Below are positions 33,780 through 43,792 of a stretch of 64,000 nucleotides of DNA, one piece after another. Every line of letters begins with the position of its first letter. Position 1 is the first letter of the stretch. The position numbers and the translations under genes were made by a program. The notes beneath the pieces were generated by a model. The model was not told the origin of the DNA and ran no database searches. It was given only the letters and a program-made list of their open reading frames with translations. The DNA comes from Bacillota bacterium (GTDB taxonomy: Bacteria; Bacillota; Clostridia; Christensenellales; Aristaeellaceae). The stretch covers positions 40,930 through 104,929 of the forward strand of contig JAEZQK010000118.1 of assembly GCA_023413135.1 (NCBI GenBank), written 5' to 3'.

Positions 33780-33841
33780 GGCGAAAGCACGAACGTTTGG
33801 AAGCCCATGATGCAGTCACTTAAGGAAAGAAGGAAACTTCC

Positions 33842-34888
33842 ATGAAAGCTGCGGTGCTGTACGGCAACGAGGACATACGCTATGATGATTGGAAAACGCC
33901 GAAGGTTACGCCCGGCATGGTGAAGGTGAAGGTGCGCGCCACGGGAATCTGCGGCAGCGACGTGCCCCGGGTCCTTCATCATGGCGCACATTTTTATCCC
34001 GTTGTATTGGGGCATGAGTTCAGCGGTGATGTGGTGGAAGTGGGGGAAAATGTGACCGGCCTTTCTATAGGCGATACGGTAAGCGGCGCGCCGCTTGTGC
34101 CCTGTATGCAATGCAATGATTGCCAGCAAGGGAATTTTGCGCTTTGTAAGCATTATAGCTTCATCGGCAGCCGCCAGCAGGGCAGCTTTGCCGAGTATGT
34201 GGTGATCCCGTCTCAAAACGCTGTGAAGTACGATTCTTCCATTCCCTATGAGCAGGCCGCCATGTTTGAACCTTCCACCGTAGCGGTCCATGGCCTTTTG
34301 CAGGCGGATTACAGGGGCGGCGAGTCCGTGGCCATCCTCGGCTGCGGCACCATCGGTATCTTTACCCTCCAATGGGCGAAAATCTTCGGGGCAAAGAAAA
34401 TCGTAGCCTTCGATATCGACGAGGGGCGGCTTGATCTGGCCAGGCGCATGGGCGCGGAGGAAGCGGTGAACACGCTTCAAAGTGATTTTATGGAAAAGGC
34501 CAAGGCGCTGACCGGCGGCCAAGGATATCAAAACGTATTTGAAACGGCGGGAAGCCCGGTTACGATGCGCATGGCCTTTGATCTGGCTGCCAACAAAGCC
34601 CGGGTGTGCTTTATCGGCACGCCCCACACGGATTTGACATTTAGCCCCAAGCAGTGGGAGAATATGAATCGCAAGGAGTTTCACTTGACGGGCAGCTGGA
34701 TGAGCTATTCCGCGCCGTTCCCCGGGCGCGAATGGGAATGGACAGCCCACTATTTTCGCACGGGCGAACTGAAGTTTGACGATGGTTTCATTTTCCGCAG
34801 GTATCCCTTAAGCCGCGTGGCGGAGGCCTTTGCCCTGTACAAGGATCCGGCCCGGGTGCATGGCAAGATCATGCTGACAAATGATTAG
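33842..34888 (+). CDS. Zinc alcohol dehydrogenase, galactitol-1-phosphate dehydrogenase-like
   Basis: A 348-aa medium-chain dehydrogenase. The catalytic zinc site is CGSD near 38 and GHEFSGDVVEVG near 59, the structural zinc cysteines are CMQCNDCQQGNFALC (about 90-104), and the NAD fold is LGCGTIGIFTLQWA near 166. HHGAHFYPVVLGHEFSG, FIGSRQQGSFAEY and TGSWMSYSAPFPGREWE closely parallel E. coli GatD. It lies after the aldolase gene and before an aldo/keto reductase, giving a plausible polyol or tagatose branch. Substrate is inferred. Confidence 0.8.
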   Translation: MKAAVLYGNEDIRYDDWKTPKVTPGMVKVKVRATGICGSDVPRVLHHGAHFYPVVLGHEFSGDVVEVGENVTGLSIGDTVSGAPLVPCMQCNDCQQGNFALCKHYSFIGSRQQGSFAEYVVIPSQNAVKYDSSIPYEQAAMFEPSTVAVHGLLQADYRGGESVAILGCGTIGIFTLQWAKIFGAKKIVAFDIDEGRLDLARRMGAEEAVNTLQSDFMEKAKALTGGQGYQNVFETAGSPVTMRMAFDLAANKARVCFIGTPHTDLTFSPKQWENMNRKEFHLTGSWMSYSAPFPGREWEWTAHYFRTGELKFDDGFIFRRYPLSRVAEAFALYKDPARVHGKIMLTND

Positions 34889-34904
34889 TGAACGAAGGGT
34901 CACC

Positions 34905-35918
34905 ATGGCCGAAATCATCCATCCCGATCTGGTTCCCAAACGGGAGCTTTCCACAGGCGAGAGGATCCCCTGCATTGGCATGGGCACTTTCGGAAGCGAC
35001 CGCTACACGCCCGAACAGGTGGCAGCCGCGGTAGGCGGCGCCATCCGCTGCGGCTACCGCCTGTTTGACTGCGCAGCCATTTATGGCAATGAAGACCTGA
35101 TCGGCAAGGTTTTTGCAAAGGCATTTGCGGAGGGGGTGGTCAGGCGGGAGGAGCTCTTCATCACATCCAAGGTATGGAACGATATGCACGGCAAGGGCGA
35201 TGTACTGCTTTCCTGCGCAAAAACGCTGTGCGACCTGCAATTGAATGATCTGGACGCGTTCTTTGTCCACTGGCCTTTCCCCAACTATCATGCCCCCTTC
35301 TGCGACGGCGATAGCCGCAACCCCGATAGTAGGCCTTTTTCCGTGGAGGAGTTCATGTCCACCTGGCATCAGATGGAACGCCTTTTCGATATGGGCCTTG
35401 TGCGCAACCTGGGCATGAGCAACATGACCGTTCCAAAGCTTACGGAAGTACTGCCCCTTTGCCGCGTGAGGCCCACGCTCATTGAGATAGAGCTGCACCC
35501 CTGCTTCCAGCAGCCTGAGCTGTACGATTATGCCGTGACTCAAGGCATTCAGCCTGTCGGCTTTTGCCCTGTCGGCAGCCCCAGCCGGCCCGATCGCGAT
35601 ACCACGCCGGAGGATATCGCTGATATCCAGGAGCCGGAAATTTTGGAAATTGCGAAAAAGCATCATGTCCACCCTGCCCTCATCTGTTTGAAGTGGGCCG
35701 TGCAGCGGGGACAGATCCCCATTCCCTTCTCCGTTCATGAGAGGCAATATATTTCCAACCTGAAGTGCGTAACCGAAGATCCGCTGGCAGAAGATGAGAT
35801 GGCATTATTGCAATCCATCGACAAGAGCTGCCGGCTGATCAAAGGTCAGGTTTTTCTCTGGGAAGGCGCCCGCGACTGGCGCGACCTGTGGGATGAGGAC
35901 GGCACCATCGCGAAATAA
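34905..35918 (+). CDS. Aldo/keto reductase
   Basis: A 337-aa NAD(P)H-dependent reductase with the AKR barrel. The catalytic set is visible: Asp and Tyr in FDCAAIYGNE (about 49-58), Lys in ITSKVWND near 86 and His in FFVHWPFPNY near 119. NLGMSNM and PIPFSVHERQYISN mark later cofactor-binding loops. ATG at 34905 has AAGG six nt upstream; an in-frame ATG 24 bp earlier overlaps the preceding gene and lacks a site. It likely interconverts a sugar and its alcohol in this operon. Confidence 0.85.
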   Translation: MAEIIHPDLVPKRELSTGERIPCIGMGTFGSDRYTPEQVAAAVGGAIRCGYRLFDCAAIYGNEDLIGKVFAKAFAEGVVRREELFITSKVWNDMHGKGDVLLSCAKTLCDLQLNDLDAFFVHWPFPNYHAPFCDGDSRNPDSRPFSVEEFMSTWHQMERLFDMGLVRNLGMSNMTVPKLTEVLPLCRVRPTLIEIELHPCFQQPELYDYAVTQGIQPVGFCPVGSPSRPDRDTTPEDIADIQEPEILEIAKKHHVHPALICLKWAVQRGQIPIPFSVHERQYISNLKCVTEDPLAEDEMALLQSIDKSCRLIKGQVFLWEGARDWRDLWDEDGTIAK

Positions 35919-35942
35919 AGAGATGATTATGGAGGTGGAAAC

Positions 35943-36821
35943 ATGCAGTTTACATTGAGCAGCCATGGCGCAAGTGCCACACTGGATACCATTGGCGGGG
36001 AATTGACCGGTTACAAACAGGATGGAGTGGAGTATGTATGGCAGGGAGACCCGGCCTATTGGTCCGGGCATGCGCCTGTTCTCTTTCCCATCGTCGGCGC
36101 GCTCAAAAACGGAAGCATCCGCTTGGAAGGCAAGGAATACACCATGCCAAAGCATGGCGTTGCGCGCAAACGGGAGTTTGCCCTTTTGGAAAAGACGGAG
36201 GACAGCGCCACATTCCTGTGCAAAGCTGATAGCGAAAGCATGCAAATGTATCCGTTTCGATTTGTACTTACCGTTACCCATCGCCTTTTGGAAAACGGCT
36301 TTGTGACCACCTATGGGGTGACGAATGAGGATGAGCGGGAGATGCCCTTTTGCATCGGCGGTCATCCCGGGTTCCGCTGCCCGCTTAATGACGGTGAACG
36401 CTTTGAAGAGTACGAGCTTTTGTTTGACGAAAGCGAAACAATTCCCGCCCTATACACCGATGGGGGAACCTTGCTGCTTCGGGACAGCGCGGTGCAGCTG
36501 ATTAAGGATGGGCGAAGGATCCCCCTTCGCTATTCGGATTTTGACAAGGATGCATTCATTTTGGACGGGATTCGTTCCAGAGGGGTACGGCTTGTGCATA
36601 AAGCCACGGGCAAGGGGCTTCATTTCTCCTTTGACGGCTTTGCAGCCCTTGTGGTTTGGACGCCGCCGACCCAAAAAGCGCCCTTCCTGTGCCTGGAGCC
36701 ATGGGCCGGTCTGCCGGCGCTGCCCGATGAGACGGGTGATTTTTTGGATAAGCCCCATGCAATGGTGTTGCAGCCCGGTATGACGAAATGTTTCCATTAT
36801 GCCATGCGCACTGTCAAATGA
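35943..36821 (+). CDS. Aldose 1-epimerase family protein
   Basis: A 292-aa galactose-mutarotase-fold protein that would interconvert alpha and beta sugar anomers. WQGDPAYWSGHAPVLFPIVGAL near 33-54, CIGGHPGFRCPL near 136 (catalytic His) and CLEPWAGLPALPDE near 250 (catalytic Glu) match the LacX-like subgroup. ATG follows GGAGGTG. It is the last gene before a strong terminator. Confidence 0.88.
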   Translation: MQFTLSSHGASATLDTIGGELTGYKQDGVEYVWQGDPAYWSGHAPVLFPIVGALKNGSIRLEGKEYTMPKHGVARKREFALLEKTEDSATFLCKADSESMQMYPFRFVLTVTHRLLENGFVTTYGVTNEDEREMPFCIGGHPGFRCPLNDGERFEEYELLFDESETIPALYTDGGTLLLRDSAVQLIKDGRRIPLRYSDFDKDAFILDGIRSRGVRLVHKATGKGLHFSFDGFAALVVWTPPTQKAPFLCLEPWAGLPALPDETGDFLDKPHAMVLQPGMTKCFHYAMRTVK

Positions 36822-36840
36822 TAAGTCCAACATAAATCAT

Positions 36841-36886
36841 CCCTCCGGAACACCCAGCAATGGCCGGGCCGGAGGGCACTTTTTTA
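36841..36886 (+). terminator. Rho-independent terminator
   Basis: Perfect stem CCCTCCGG/CCGGAGGG with a 20-nt loop followed by CACTTTTTT, just after the epimerase gene. Confidence 0.88.
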
Positions 36887-36937
36887 TCCTGCCGCCCCCA
36901 TTTGGTTCCAAGAGAATCTTGATGGCAAAGGATTTCC

Positions 36938-36960
36938 ATTGTATACTTTTCGTATACAAT
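36938..36960. promoter_or_regulatory. Palindromic operator before the glycosidase operon
   Basis: Perfect inverted repeat ATTGTATAC-N5-GTATACAAT, 58 bp before the GH1 start. It has the size and symmetry of a GntR or AraC/LacI-type site. The cognate regulator is not in the window. Confidence 0.75.
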
Positions 36961-37017
36961 GCTTTACAGTGGAAAGGCAGATAATTGCACATTTATTTTG
37001 CGATGCGGAGGTGTATC

Positions 37018-38310
37018 GTGAAGACATTTTCACTAAAGAAAGGCATGCTGATTGGCTGTGCCAGCGCGGCGACACAAATCGAAGGCGGGGAGCTTAAGCA
37101 CAGCTGGATGGACTGGCATCAAAAGGGCCATATCAAAAACAACTCCAGCCCTGTCCGGGCCAACGACCATTACCGCCTGTGGCGGGAAGACGCCGGGCTT
37201 ATGAAGGAACTGAACATTCAAATATACCGCTTCGGTATTGAGTGGGCGCGCATCGAGCCTGAGGAAGGCGCGTTTGATGACGAGGTGATTGCCCATTACG
37301 TACGGGAAGTGGAATTATTAAAATCCTACGGCATAGAACCCTTGGTCACGCTGCATCACTTTACCAACCCCATGTGGTTTGAAAGCAAAGGGGCTTTTGA
37401 AAGGAAGGAAAACATACCGTACTTTATCCGTTTTGTGGAAAAAATGGTCTTGGCATTCGGCAAGCGGGTGAATGAATACATCACCATCAACGAGCCAAAT
37501 GTGTACGCTACAAACGGCTACTTTTTCGGCAGCTGGCCGCCGGGTGAAAAGTCAATCTTTAAAGCGATGAACGTGATGTCGGTGCTGGCGGCGGCACATG
37601 TTCATGCTTATCAGAAGATCCATGATCTGCAAAAGTCCATGGGAATTTCGGACACCAAGGTGAGCTTTGCCAACCATGTGCGTGTGTTCGTACCGGAAAA
37701 TCCGAAAAAACTGTCCCACCGTATCTTTACGTCGCTTGTGGAACGGTTTTTCCAGGGCAGCCTGTCAAAGGCCATGTGCACGGGGGAGTTCCCGTTCCCC
37801 ATACGCAATATAAGCCATGTGAAAAAAGGGAAGTATTGTGATTTTATTGCCATCAACTATTATTCCCGTTCTACAGTAAAGAACCTGAGCGACGACGTAA
37901 GGCACGGCGTGCCCGTAAATGATTTGGGCTGGGAGATTTATCCGCAGGGGATCGTGGAATGCACAAAAAAACTGTACGATATCATTCCGCTTCCCATTTA
38001 CATCACTGAAAACGGCACCTGCGATAACGAGGATACGTTCCGCTGCCTGTACTTGTACGAGCATTTAAAGGCGCTTAATGAAAGCGATTTGCCTGTAAAG
38101 CGGTATTACCACTGGTGCTTCTGCGATAATTTTGAATGGGTGGAGGGCGAAAGTGCACGCTTTGGGATTGTGCACGTGGATTATGAAACGCAAAAGCGCA
38201 CCGTGAAAAAGAGCGGACGGTTTTTGCGCGGCGTAATTGACGCGCAAGGGGTGGATGACAGGATGTACAATGAATATATAAAAGATGAGCGCTATCACAC
38301 CAACGCATAA
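37018..38310 (+). CDS. Glycoside hydrolase family 1 (beta-glucosidase type)
   Basis: A 430-aa cytoplasmic retaining glycosidase, slightly shorter than typical GH1 (450-480). The acid/base Glu is in TINEPNVYA near residue 161 and the nucleophile Glu in YITENGTCDN near 328; FGIEWARIEPEEGAFD and HWCFCDNFEWVEGESARFG are family landmarks. GTG at 37018 follows GGAGG with correct spacing; an ATG 33 bp upstream is unsupported. There is no signal peptide, so it acts on imported oligosaccharide or phospho-sugar. Gly/Asn-rich specificity loops cannot be read by eye. Confidence 0.9.
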   Translation: MKTFSLKKGMLIGCASAATQIEGGELKHSWMDWHQKGHIKNNSSPVRANDHYRLWREDAGLMKELNIQIYRFGIEWARIEPEEGAFDDEVIAHYVREVELLKSYGIEPLVTLHHFTNPMWFESKGAFERKENIPYFIRFVEKMVLAFGKRVNEYITINEPNVYATNGYFFGSWPPGEKSIFKAMNVMSVLAAAHVHAYQKIHDLQKSMGISDTKVSFANHVRVFVPENPKKLSHRIFTSLVERFFQGSLSKAMCTGEFPFPIRNISHVKKGKYCDFIAINYYSRSTVKNLSDDVRHGVPVNDLGWEIYPQGIVECTKKLYDIIPLPIYITENGTCDNEDTFRCLYLYEHLKALNESDLPVKRYYHWCFCDNFEWVEGESARFGIVHVDYETQKRTVKKSGRFLRGVIDAQGVDDRMYNEYIKDERYHTNA

Positions 38311-38324
38311 CAGAGGTACGCACA

Positions 38325-39950
38325 ATGGACAAATGGTGGAAAGAGCGGGTGGTATACCAGATCTATCCGCGCAGCTTTCAGGATTCCAACAACGACGGCA
38401 TCGGTGATATCCCCGGCATCATTTCACGGCTGGACGAGCTGAGAGATTTGGGCATCGGCATCATTTGGCTGTCGCCGGTATACAGTTCGCCTGATATAGA
38501 CAACGGCTATGATATCAGCGACTACCGCGATATAAATCCCAAACTCGGCACCATGGCGGACATGGACCGCCTGTTTGCGGAAGCTGATAAGCGGGATATC
38601 AAGATCATCATGGATCTGGTGATCAACCATACCTCCGACGAGCATGAATGGTTTCAAAAAAGCCGAGATAAAAATAGCCCTTACCGCGACTATTATATCT
38701 GGCGCCCAGGGAAGCCCGACGGATGCCCGCCCAACAACTGGACCGGCTTTTTCATGGGCTCCACTTGGGAATTCGACGAAAAAAGCGGCGAATACTACCT
38801 GCACCTGTTTGACAAAAAGCAGCCCGACCTCAATTACCATAATCCCAGGGTGATTGAAGAGGTCAAGGATATCATGCGTTTCTGGCTCCAAAAGGGCGCC
38901 GCCGGGTTCCGCTGTGACGTGATCAACGTGATCTATAAATCATCCCTTGAGGACGGTAAGCGCAGCATTGCCATACAGGGATTGGAGCATAACAAATCCC
39001 AGGAAGGTAATCATCAAATTCTGCGTGAGCTCAAGCGTGACGTGCTGGACAAGTACGACTGCTTTACGGTGGGCGAGACCGTAATGGTGGACCTTGACGA
39101 GGCGAAGCTGCTGTGCGACCCTGACCGCAAGGAATTGGATATGGTGTTCTACTTCGACCATTTGGAAGTGGACCGCCGCATTGAGCGCTATCTCCCCAAG
39201 AAATTCAAGGCGAAAAAACTGCTTCATGTTTTTACCAAATGGCAGCAGGGGCTTGATTGGAATGCGTTGTACCTGGAAAATCACGACCAGCCGCGCATCG
39301 TATCCCATTATGGTGATGAAAAACAGTACTGGGAACGCAGCGCCAAGATGCTGGCGACGATGGAGTTTACGCTGCGTGGTACACCGTTTGTGTATCAGGG
39401 GCAGGAGATCGGCATGACCAATTTCGATTTTACCAGCCTTTCGCAGCTCAAGGATGTGGAAAGCTTCAACATCGACCGGCTGATGAAGAGGATGCACATA
39501 CCGGCGTGGCTTAGGTGGAAGTGGATCAGGCTTTCTTCCCGCGACAATGCCCGCACTCCCATGCAATGGACGAAGGAAGAGGGCGCAGGCTTTACCACGG
39601 GGACGCCCTGGATAGGCATCAACGGGAATTACGTTTCGATCAATTATCAGGATCAGCTAAAGGACGAAAACTCGGTGCTTAACTACTATCGGAAGCTGAT
39701 CGCTTTGCGCGCGTCCAGCGAGATACTGAAATTCGGCGCATTCGCACCGCTGTATGCCAATAGCCGTATGATGGCCTATCAGCGCACGCTTAAAGATGAA
39801 CAATACACCGTTCTATTGAACTTCTCCAAAAAGCCTTCGAGTGCTCCTTTTGCGGGTGAAGTGATCCTATCCAATACGGGGATCCAGGCATACAAAGGTG
39901 TTTTGGCTCCCTATGAAGCGGTGGTGCTGAAACAGGCAACGGGGAGGTGA
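38325..39950 (+). CDS. Glycoside hydrolase family 13 alpha-glucosidase
   Basis: A 541-aa cytoplasmic GH13 enzyme of the oligo-1,6-glucosidase/MalL group. Landmarks are YQIYPRSFQDSNNDGIGDI near 12, DLVINHTSDEH near 98, nucleophile Asp in GFRCDVIN near 198, acid/base Glu in VGETVMV near 251 and third acid in ENHDQPRIVSHYG near 322, then ARTPMQWTKEEGAGF. It would release glucose from the non-reducing end of alpha-glucosides. It starts 14 bp after the GH1 stop with AGAGG before the ATG. Confidence 0.92.
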   Translation: MDKWWKERVVYQIYPRSFQDSNNDGIGDIPGIISRLDELRDLGIGIIWLSPVYSSPDIDNGYDISDYRDINPKLGTMADMDRLFAEADKRDIKIIMDLVINHTSDEHEWFQKSRDKNSPYRDYYIWRPGKPDGCPPNNWTGFFMGSTWEFDEKSGEYYLHLFDKKQPDLNYHNPRVIEEVKDIMRFWLQKGAAGFRCDVINVIYKSSLEDGKRSIAIQGLEHNKSQEGNHQILRELKRDVLDKYDCFTVGETVMVDLDEAKLLCDPDRKELDMVFYFDHLEVDRRIERYLPKKFKAKKLLHVFTKWQQGLDWNALYLENHDQPRIVSHYGDEKQYWERSAKMLATMEFTLRGTPFVYQGQEIGMTNFDFTSLSQLKDVESFNIDRLMKRMHIPAWLRWKWIRLSSRDNARTPMQWTKEEGAGFTTGTPWIGINGNYVSINYQDQLKDENSVLNYYRKLIALRASSEILKFGAFAPLYANSRMMAYQRTLKDEQYTVLLNFSKKPSSAPFAGEVILSNTGIQAYKGVLAPYEAVVLKQATGR

Positions 39951-39954
39951 ACGG

Positions 39955-42299
39955 GTGATTTCATTTGATGACAACGTATTCAGGCTGACGACTGAGCATA
40001 CCAGCTACTGGTTTTGTGTGACGCGGTTTGGGCATCTGGAGCACATCTACTACGGGAGCCTGCTGCCAGACGACCAGTCCGTTGAGCCGCTTATGCTCAA
40101 GCGCACGGCGCAAACCGGCGGCAGCGTCTTATACGACCCAAGCGATGAAACCTATTGCCTGGACACGCTTTTATTGGAATGGTCGGGCATCGGGAAAGGG
40201 GACTACCGCGACACACGCCCGCCGAAATCAAAATGCCGGACGGCACGTTCACGGCGGATTTTGCGTACCAAAGCCATCAGGTAATTCCAGGCAGCGCAGG
40301 CATGGAAACGCTTCCCTCCTCTTATGGCGAAGCTGGTGAGTGCCAAACGCTGATCATTACGCTTATGGATGAAAGCAACAACGTGACACTGCTGCTTTAC
40401 TATACCGTTTACGTAAATAACGATGTGATCACGCGCCGCGCAGTCATCAAAAACGGCCATTCAAAGCCGCTTACGGTCAGGCGGCTGCTCAGCATGATGG
40501 TCGACATGCCAAATGACAATTACCGACTGGTCACCTTTGACGGCGGCTGGATCAAGGAGGGGCATAAGCACGAGCGGGCGCTGTCGTACGGGATGTATGT
40601 GAACTCCTCCACCACCGGCGACAGCAGCAACCGCCATAATCCGGGCTTTCTGCTCGCTTCCAGCGGCGCGACGGAAACCCAAGGTCAGGTGTATGGGTTC
40701 AACCTGGTCTACAGCGGCAACCATTATGGCGCGGTGGAGCTATGCAGCCATGACACCCTCCGCGTCCTGATCGGCATCAATCCCCATTGCTTTGAATGGG
40801 TGCTTGAAGAAAATGGGCGGTTTGAAACGCCGGAAGTAGTGATGAGCTTTTCTGACAAGGGGTTCAACGGCCTTTCGCAAAACTTCCACGGGTTCGTCAA
40901 CCATCACATTGTGAGAGGGGATTGGAAAGGAAAGGAACGCCCTGTCCTTATCAACAACTGGGAAGCTCATTTTTTTAAGTTTACCCGGGGCAAGCTTTTG
41001 CGCCTGGCCCGGCGCGCCCAAAAGGTTGGCGTCGAGCTGTTTGTGCTGGATGACGGCTGGTTTCAAAGGCGCGATAGCGACAGGGCGGGCCTGGGGGATT
41101 ATACCGTCAGCCGCAAAAAGCTTCCCCGGGGGCTGAAGGAATTTTCGGACAGGATTCACCGGATGGGCCTAAAGTTCGGCCTCTGGTTTGAACCGGAAAT
41201 GGTCAACGAGGACAGCGGCCTGTACCTTACCCATCCCGAGTATGCATTGAAAACACCGGGCAAGCAGCCGGCGTACGGGCGCAACCAGCTGGTGCTGGAT
41301 TTGTGCAATCCCAATGTCCGGGATTATATTGTGGAAAACGTATCGCACATACTGGATACCTGCAGCATCGACTATGTGAAATGGGACTATAACCGCCACA
41401 TCAGCGATGCCTGTTCGCCAACCCTTATAAACCAGGGCGAATTCTTCCACCGATACATGCTGGGGCTGTATGAGGTGCTGCACCGGATATTTTCACCGCG
41501 CCCGCACATTTTGTTTGAAAGCTGCTCCAGCGGCGGCAACCGTTTTGATCTGGGGATGCTTTGCTATTCGCCGCAGATCTGGACGTCGGACGATACGGAT
41601 CCCATTGAGCGGCTGAAAATCCAGGGGGGGCTTTCCTACCTGTACCCGCTGTCAGCCATGGGCGCGCACGTTTCGCAGGCGCCGCATCAGCAGACGCTAC
41701 GCGATACGCCCCTTTCCACACGCTTCAACGTTGCATCCTTCGGGTGCCTTGGCTATGAGCTGGATCTAAAGTATCTTTCGTATGTACAGAGCAAGGAAGT
41801 AAGGCGTCAAATCGCCTTCTATAAGCAGTATCGAAATGTGTTGCAATACGGCACCTTCTGGCGCGGCGAGCCTGATAAGGGTAACAAGGTGGTTTGGCAT
41901 TGCGTGGATAAAGAGGCCGCATCCGGCATCAGCGGCTTTTTTCAGACGCAGGCCATCGCCGGTGAAAGCTTTGACCGCATGAGGCTCATGGGCCTGCAAG
42001 GCGGCCGCAGGTACCGTGTCACAACGCGCCCGCAGAGCTTGTTCATAAGACGGTTCGGTGGGCTGGTGAAACATATCCTGCCATTTGCACTTCACCCGGA
42101 GGGATTCATATTGCGCATGGCGAACAGGTATTTTTGTTTGACAGATTGCGTGGAAGAGTACTCAGGCTATGGCAGCGCGCTGATGAGCGGTATCATGCTG
42201 AACAATCAATTCATAGGCAGCTATTACAATAGCATGATCCGGATGCTTGGCGATTTCGGCTCCAATCTGTATGTGGTACAAGCGGAGAAAGGGGAATAG
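39955..42299 (+). pseudogene. GH36 alpha-galactosidase, interrupted by a 2-bp frameshift
   Basis: A gene of about 780 codons for a retaining alpha-galactosidase. GTG at 39955 follows GGGGAGG. The first 87 codons end ...GKGDYRD and then the frame is lost; the protein resumes in another frame as PAEIKMPDGTFTADFAYQSH, exactly the expected GH36 continuation. The break is at ACACAC, 40211-40216, where one extra AC would explain the shift. The rest is intact: nucleophile Asp in YVKWDYNRH, acid/base Asp in WTSDDTDPIERL, and GLKFGLWFEPEMVN. Without correction the product is a 109-aa fragment, though the downstream frame could be translated from an internal start. Confidence 0.85.
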
Positions 42300-42302
42300 T
42301 TC

Positions 42303-43691
42303 ATGGAAAAAAACGATGACCGTCGGAACCGGTTTTGCTTTGGCCTGGGTACCATTGGCAGGGACATGTTTTATACGATGGTGAGCATGTATATCATAGT
42401 ATACATCACCGAAGTGCTAAACGTACCGGATAGTACGCTTGGCATGATGACAGCCGTTCTTTTGGTGCTGAAAATATTTGACGCTTTCAATGACCCAATG
42501 ATGGGCCTTGTAATTGACAACACCAAATCGCGCTTTGGCAAATTCAAACCGTGGATGCTTCTTGGCGCCATCATAGGCGGCGTGTGCATGGTGCTGATGT
42601 TTCTGGATCTGGGCCTTACCGGCATTGCCTATGTGGCGGTATTCGCGGTTATCTATCTTATCTGGGATGTATTTTACGGGCTGAACGACATCGCCTACTG
42701 GTCGATGATGCCGGCGCTTTCCACGGATCAAAAGCAGCGCGAGAAAATCGGTTCGTTTGCGCGCATCTGCGCGGATGTCGGCTTGTTTGCGGTAGTGGTA
42801 GGCATTGTCCCCATCACGAACGCATTGAGTGAGGCTGCGGGCAGCGCGCGGCTGGGCTGGTTCATATTCGCCGTGATCATTGCGATATTGATGCTTTTGT
42901 TCCAGACGGTCACGTTGATTTTTGTAAAGGAGCGCAAGGGTTATTTCAAGCAGGAAGAAAACACATCCATTCGGGAGATGTTCCGTGTACTATTTAAGAA
43001 CGATCAGTTGATGTGGGTCGCCATCTCCATGTCGCTGTTCATGATCGGCTACTGCACCACCACCAGCTTTGGCCTGCACTTTTTCAAATACGCCTATGGC
43101 GATGAAAACATGTATTCCATGTTCGCGCTGGTATTGGGCGTATCGCAGTTGTCTGCGCTGGGCGTATTTACATGGCTTCGCAAGCGCTTTACCAGGCGCC
43201 GGCTGTATACCGGTGCAACAATCCTGGTGGTTTCAGGCTATATGCTGTTTTTCTTTGCCCCGATGGATATGGCCTATATCGGCGTCGCCGGCGTGCTGAT
43301 CTTTGTGGGTGAGGCGTTTATGCAGATGATTACGCTGATGTCCCTGGCCGATTCCATTGAATACGGGCAATGGAAAATGGGCAAGCGCAATGAAAGCGTC
43401 ACCTTTTCCGTACAGCCGTTTATCAATAAGCTTGGCGCCGCCATCGCTAACGGTGTGCTGGGCCTGACGCTCATCATTTCGGGCATCAACGCCGCCCAAA
43501 CGCCTCAGGATGTGCCCGCGGGCGGCATCACCATCATGAAGCTGTCCATGCTGGTCCTCCCCCTGATAGCCATTGTTGCAGGGTATATTGTGTACATGAA
43601 GAAATTCAAAATTGACGAGAAGCGGTATGCCGGAATACTGAATGATCTCAAGGCTCGGGGGGACATTGCCAGGGATCAGGTTGCATTATAA
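42303..43691 (+). CDS. GPH-family sugar:cation symporter
   Basis: A 462-aa major-facilitator transporter of the glycoside-pentoside-hexuronide (melibiose carrier) family with about twelve membrane segments. FDAFNDPMMGLVIDNTKSRFGKFKPWML near residues 56-83 is the family signature (key parts FNDPMMG and SRFGKFKPW), with the acidic cation-site residue in helix 2. ATG follows AAAGGGG. It closes the GH1-GH13-GH36 operon and probably imports the alpha- or beta-glycosides that these enzymes split. Confidence 0.9.
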   Translation: MEKNDDRRNRFCFGLGTIGRDMFYTMVSMYIIVYITEVLNVPDSTLGMMTAVLLVLKIFDAFNDPMMGLVIDNTKSRFGKFKPWMLLGAIIGGVCMVLMFLDLGLTGIAYVAVFAVIYLIWDVFYGLNDIAYWSMMPALSTDQKQREKIGSFARICADVGLFAVVVGIVPITNALSEAAGSARLGWFIFAVIIAILMLLFQTVTLIFVKERKGYFKQEENTSIREMFRVLFKNDQLMWVAISMSLFMIGYCTTTSFGLHFFKYAYGDENMYSMFALVLGVSQLSALGVFTWLRKRFTRRRLYTGATILVVSGYMLFFFAPMDMAYIGVAGVLIFVGEAFMQMITLMSLADSIEYGQWKMGKRNESVTFSVQPFINKLGAAIANGVLGLTLIISGINAAQTPQDVPAGGITIMKLSMLVLPLIAIVAGYIVYMKKFKIDEKRYAGILNDLKARGDIARDQVAL

Positions 43692-43711
43692 GAGAAAAAT
43701 TTACCATTAGG

Positions 43712-43740
43712 ATGACAAATTTTTGATTTTCATATATAAT
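43712..43740 (+). promoter_or_regulatory. Promoter of the secreted-protein gene
   Basis: ATGACA (43712-43717), a 17-bp spacer and TATAAT (43735-43740), about 50 bp before the start codon at 43793. Confidence 0.7.
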
Positions 43741-43792
43741 AATTTCATTCCTTATTGCTGTAGAAGCGATATGCATAGAAAGGGGCATTCCT

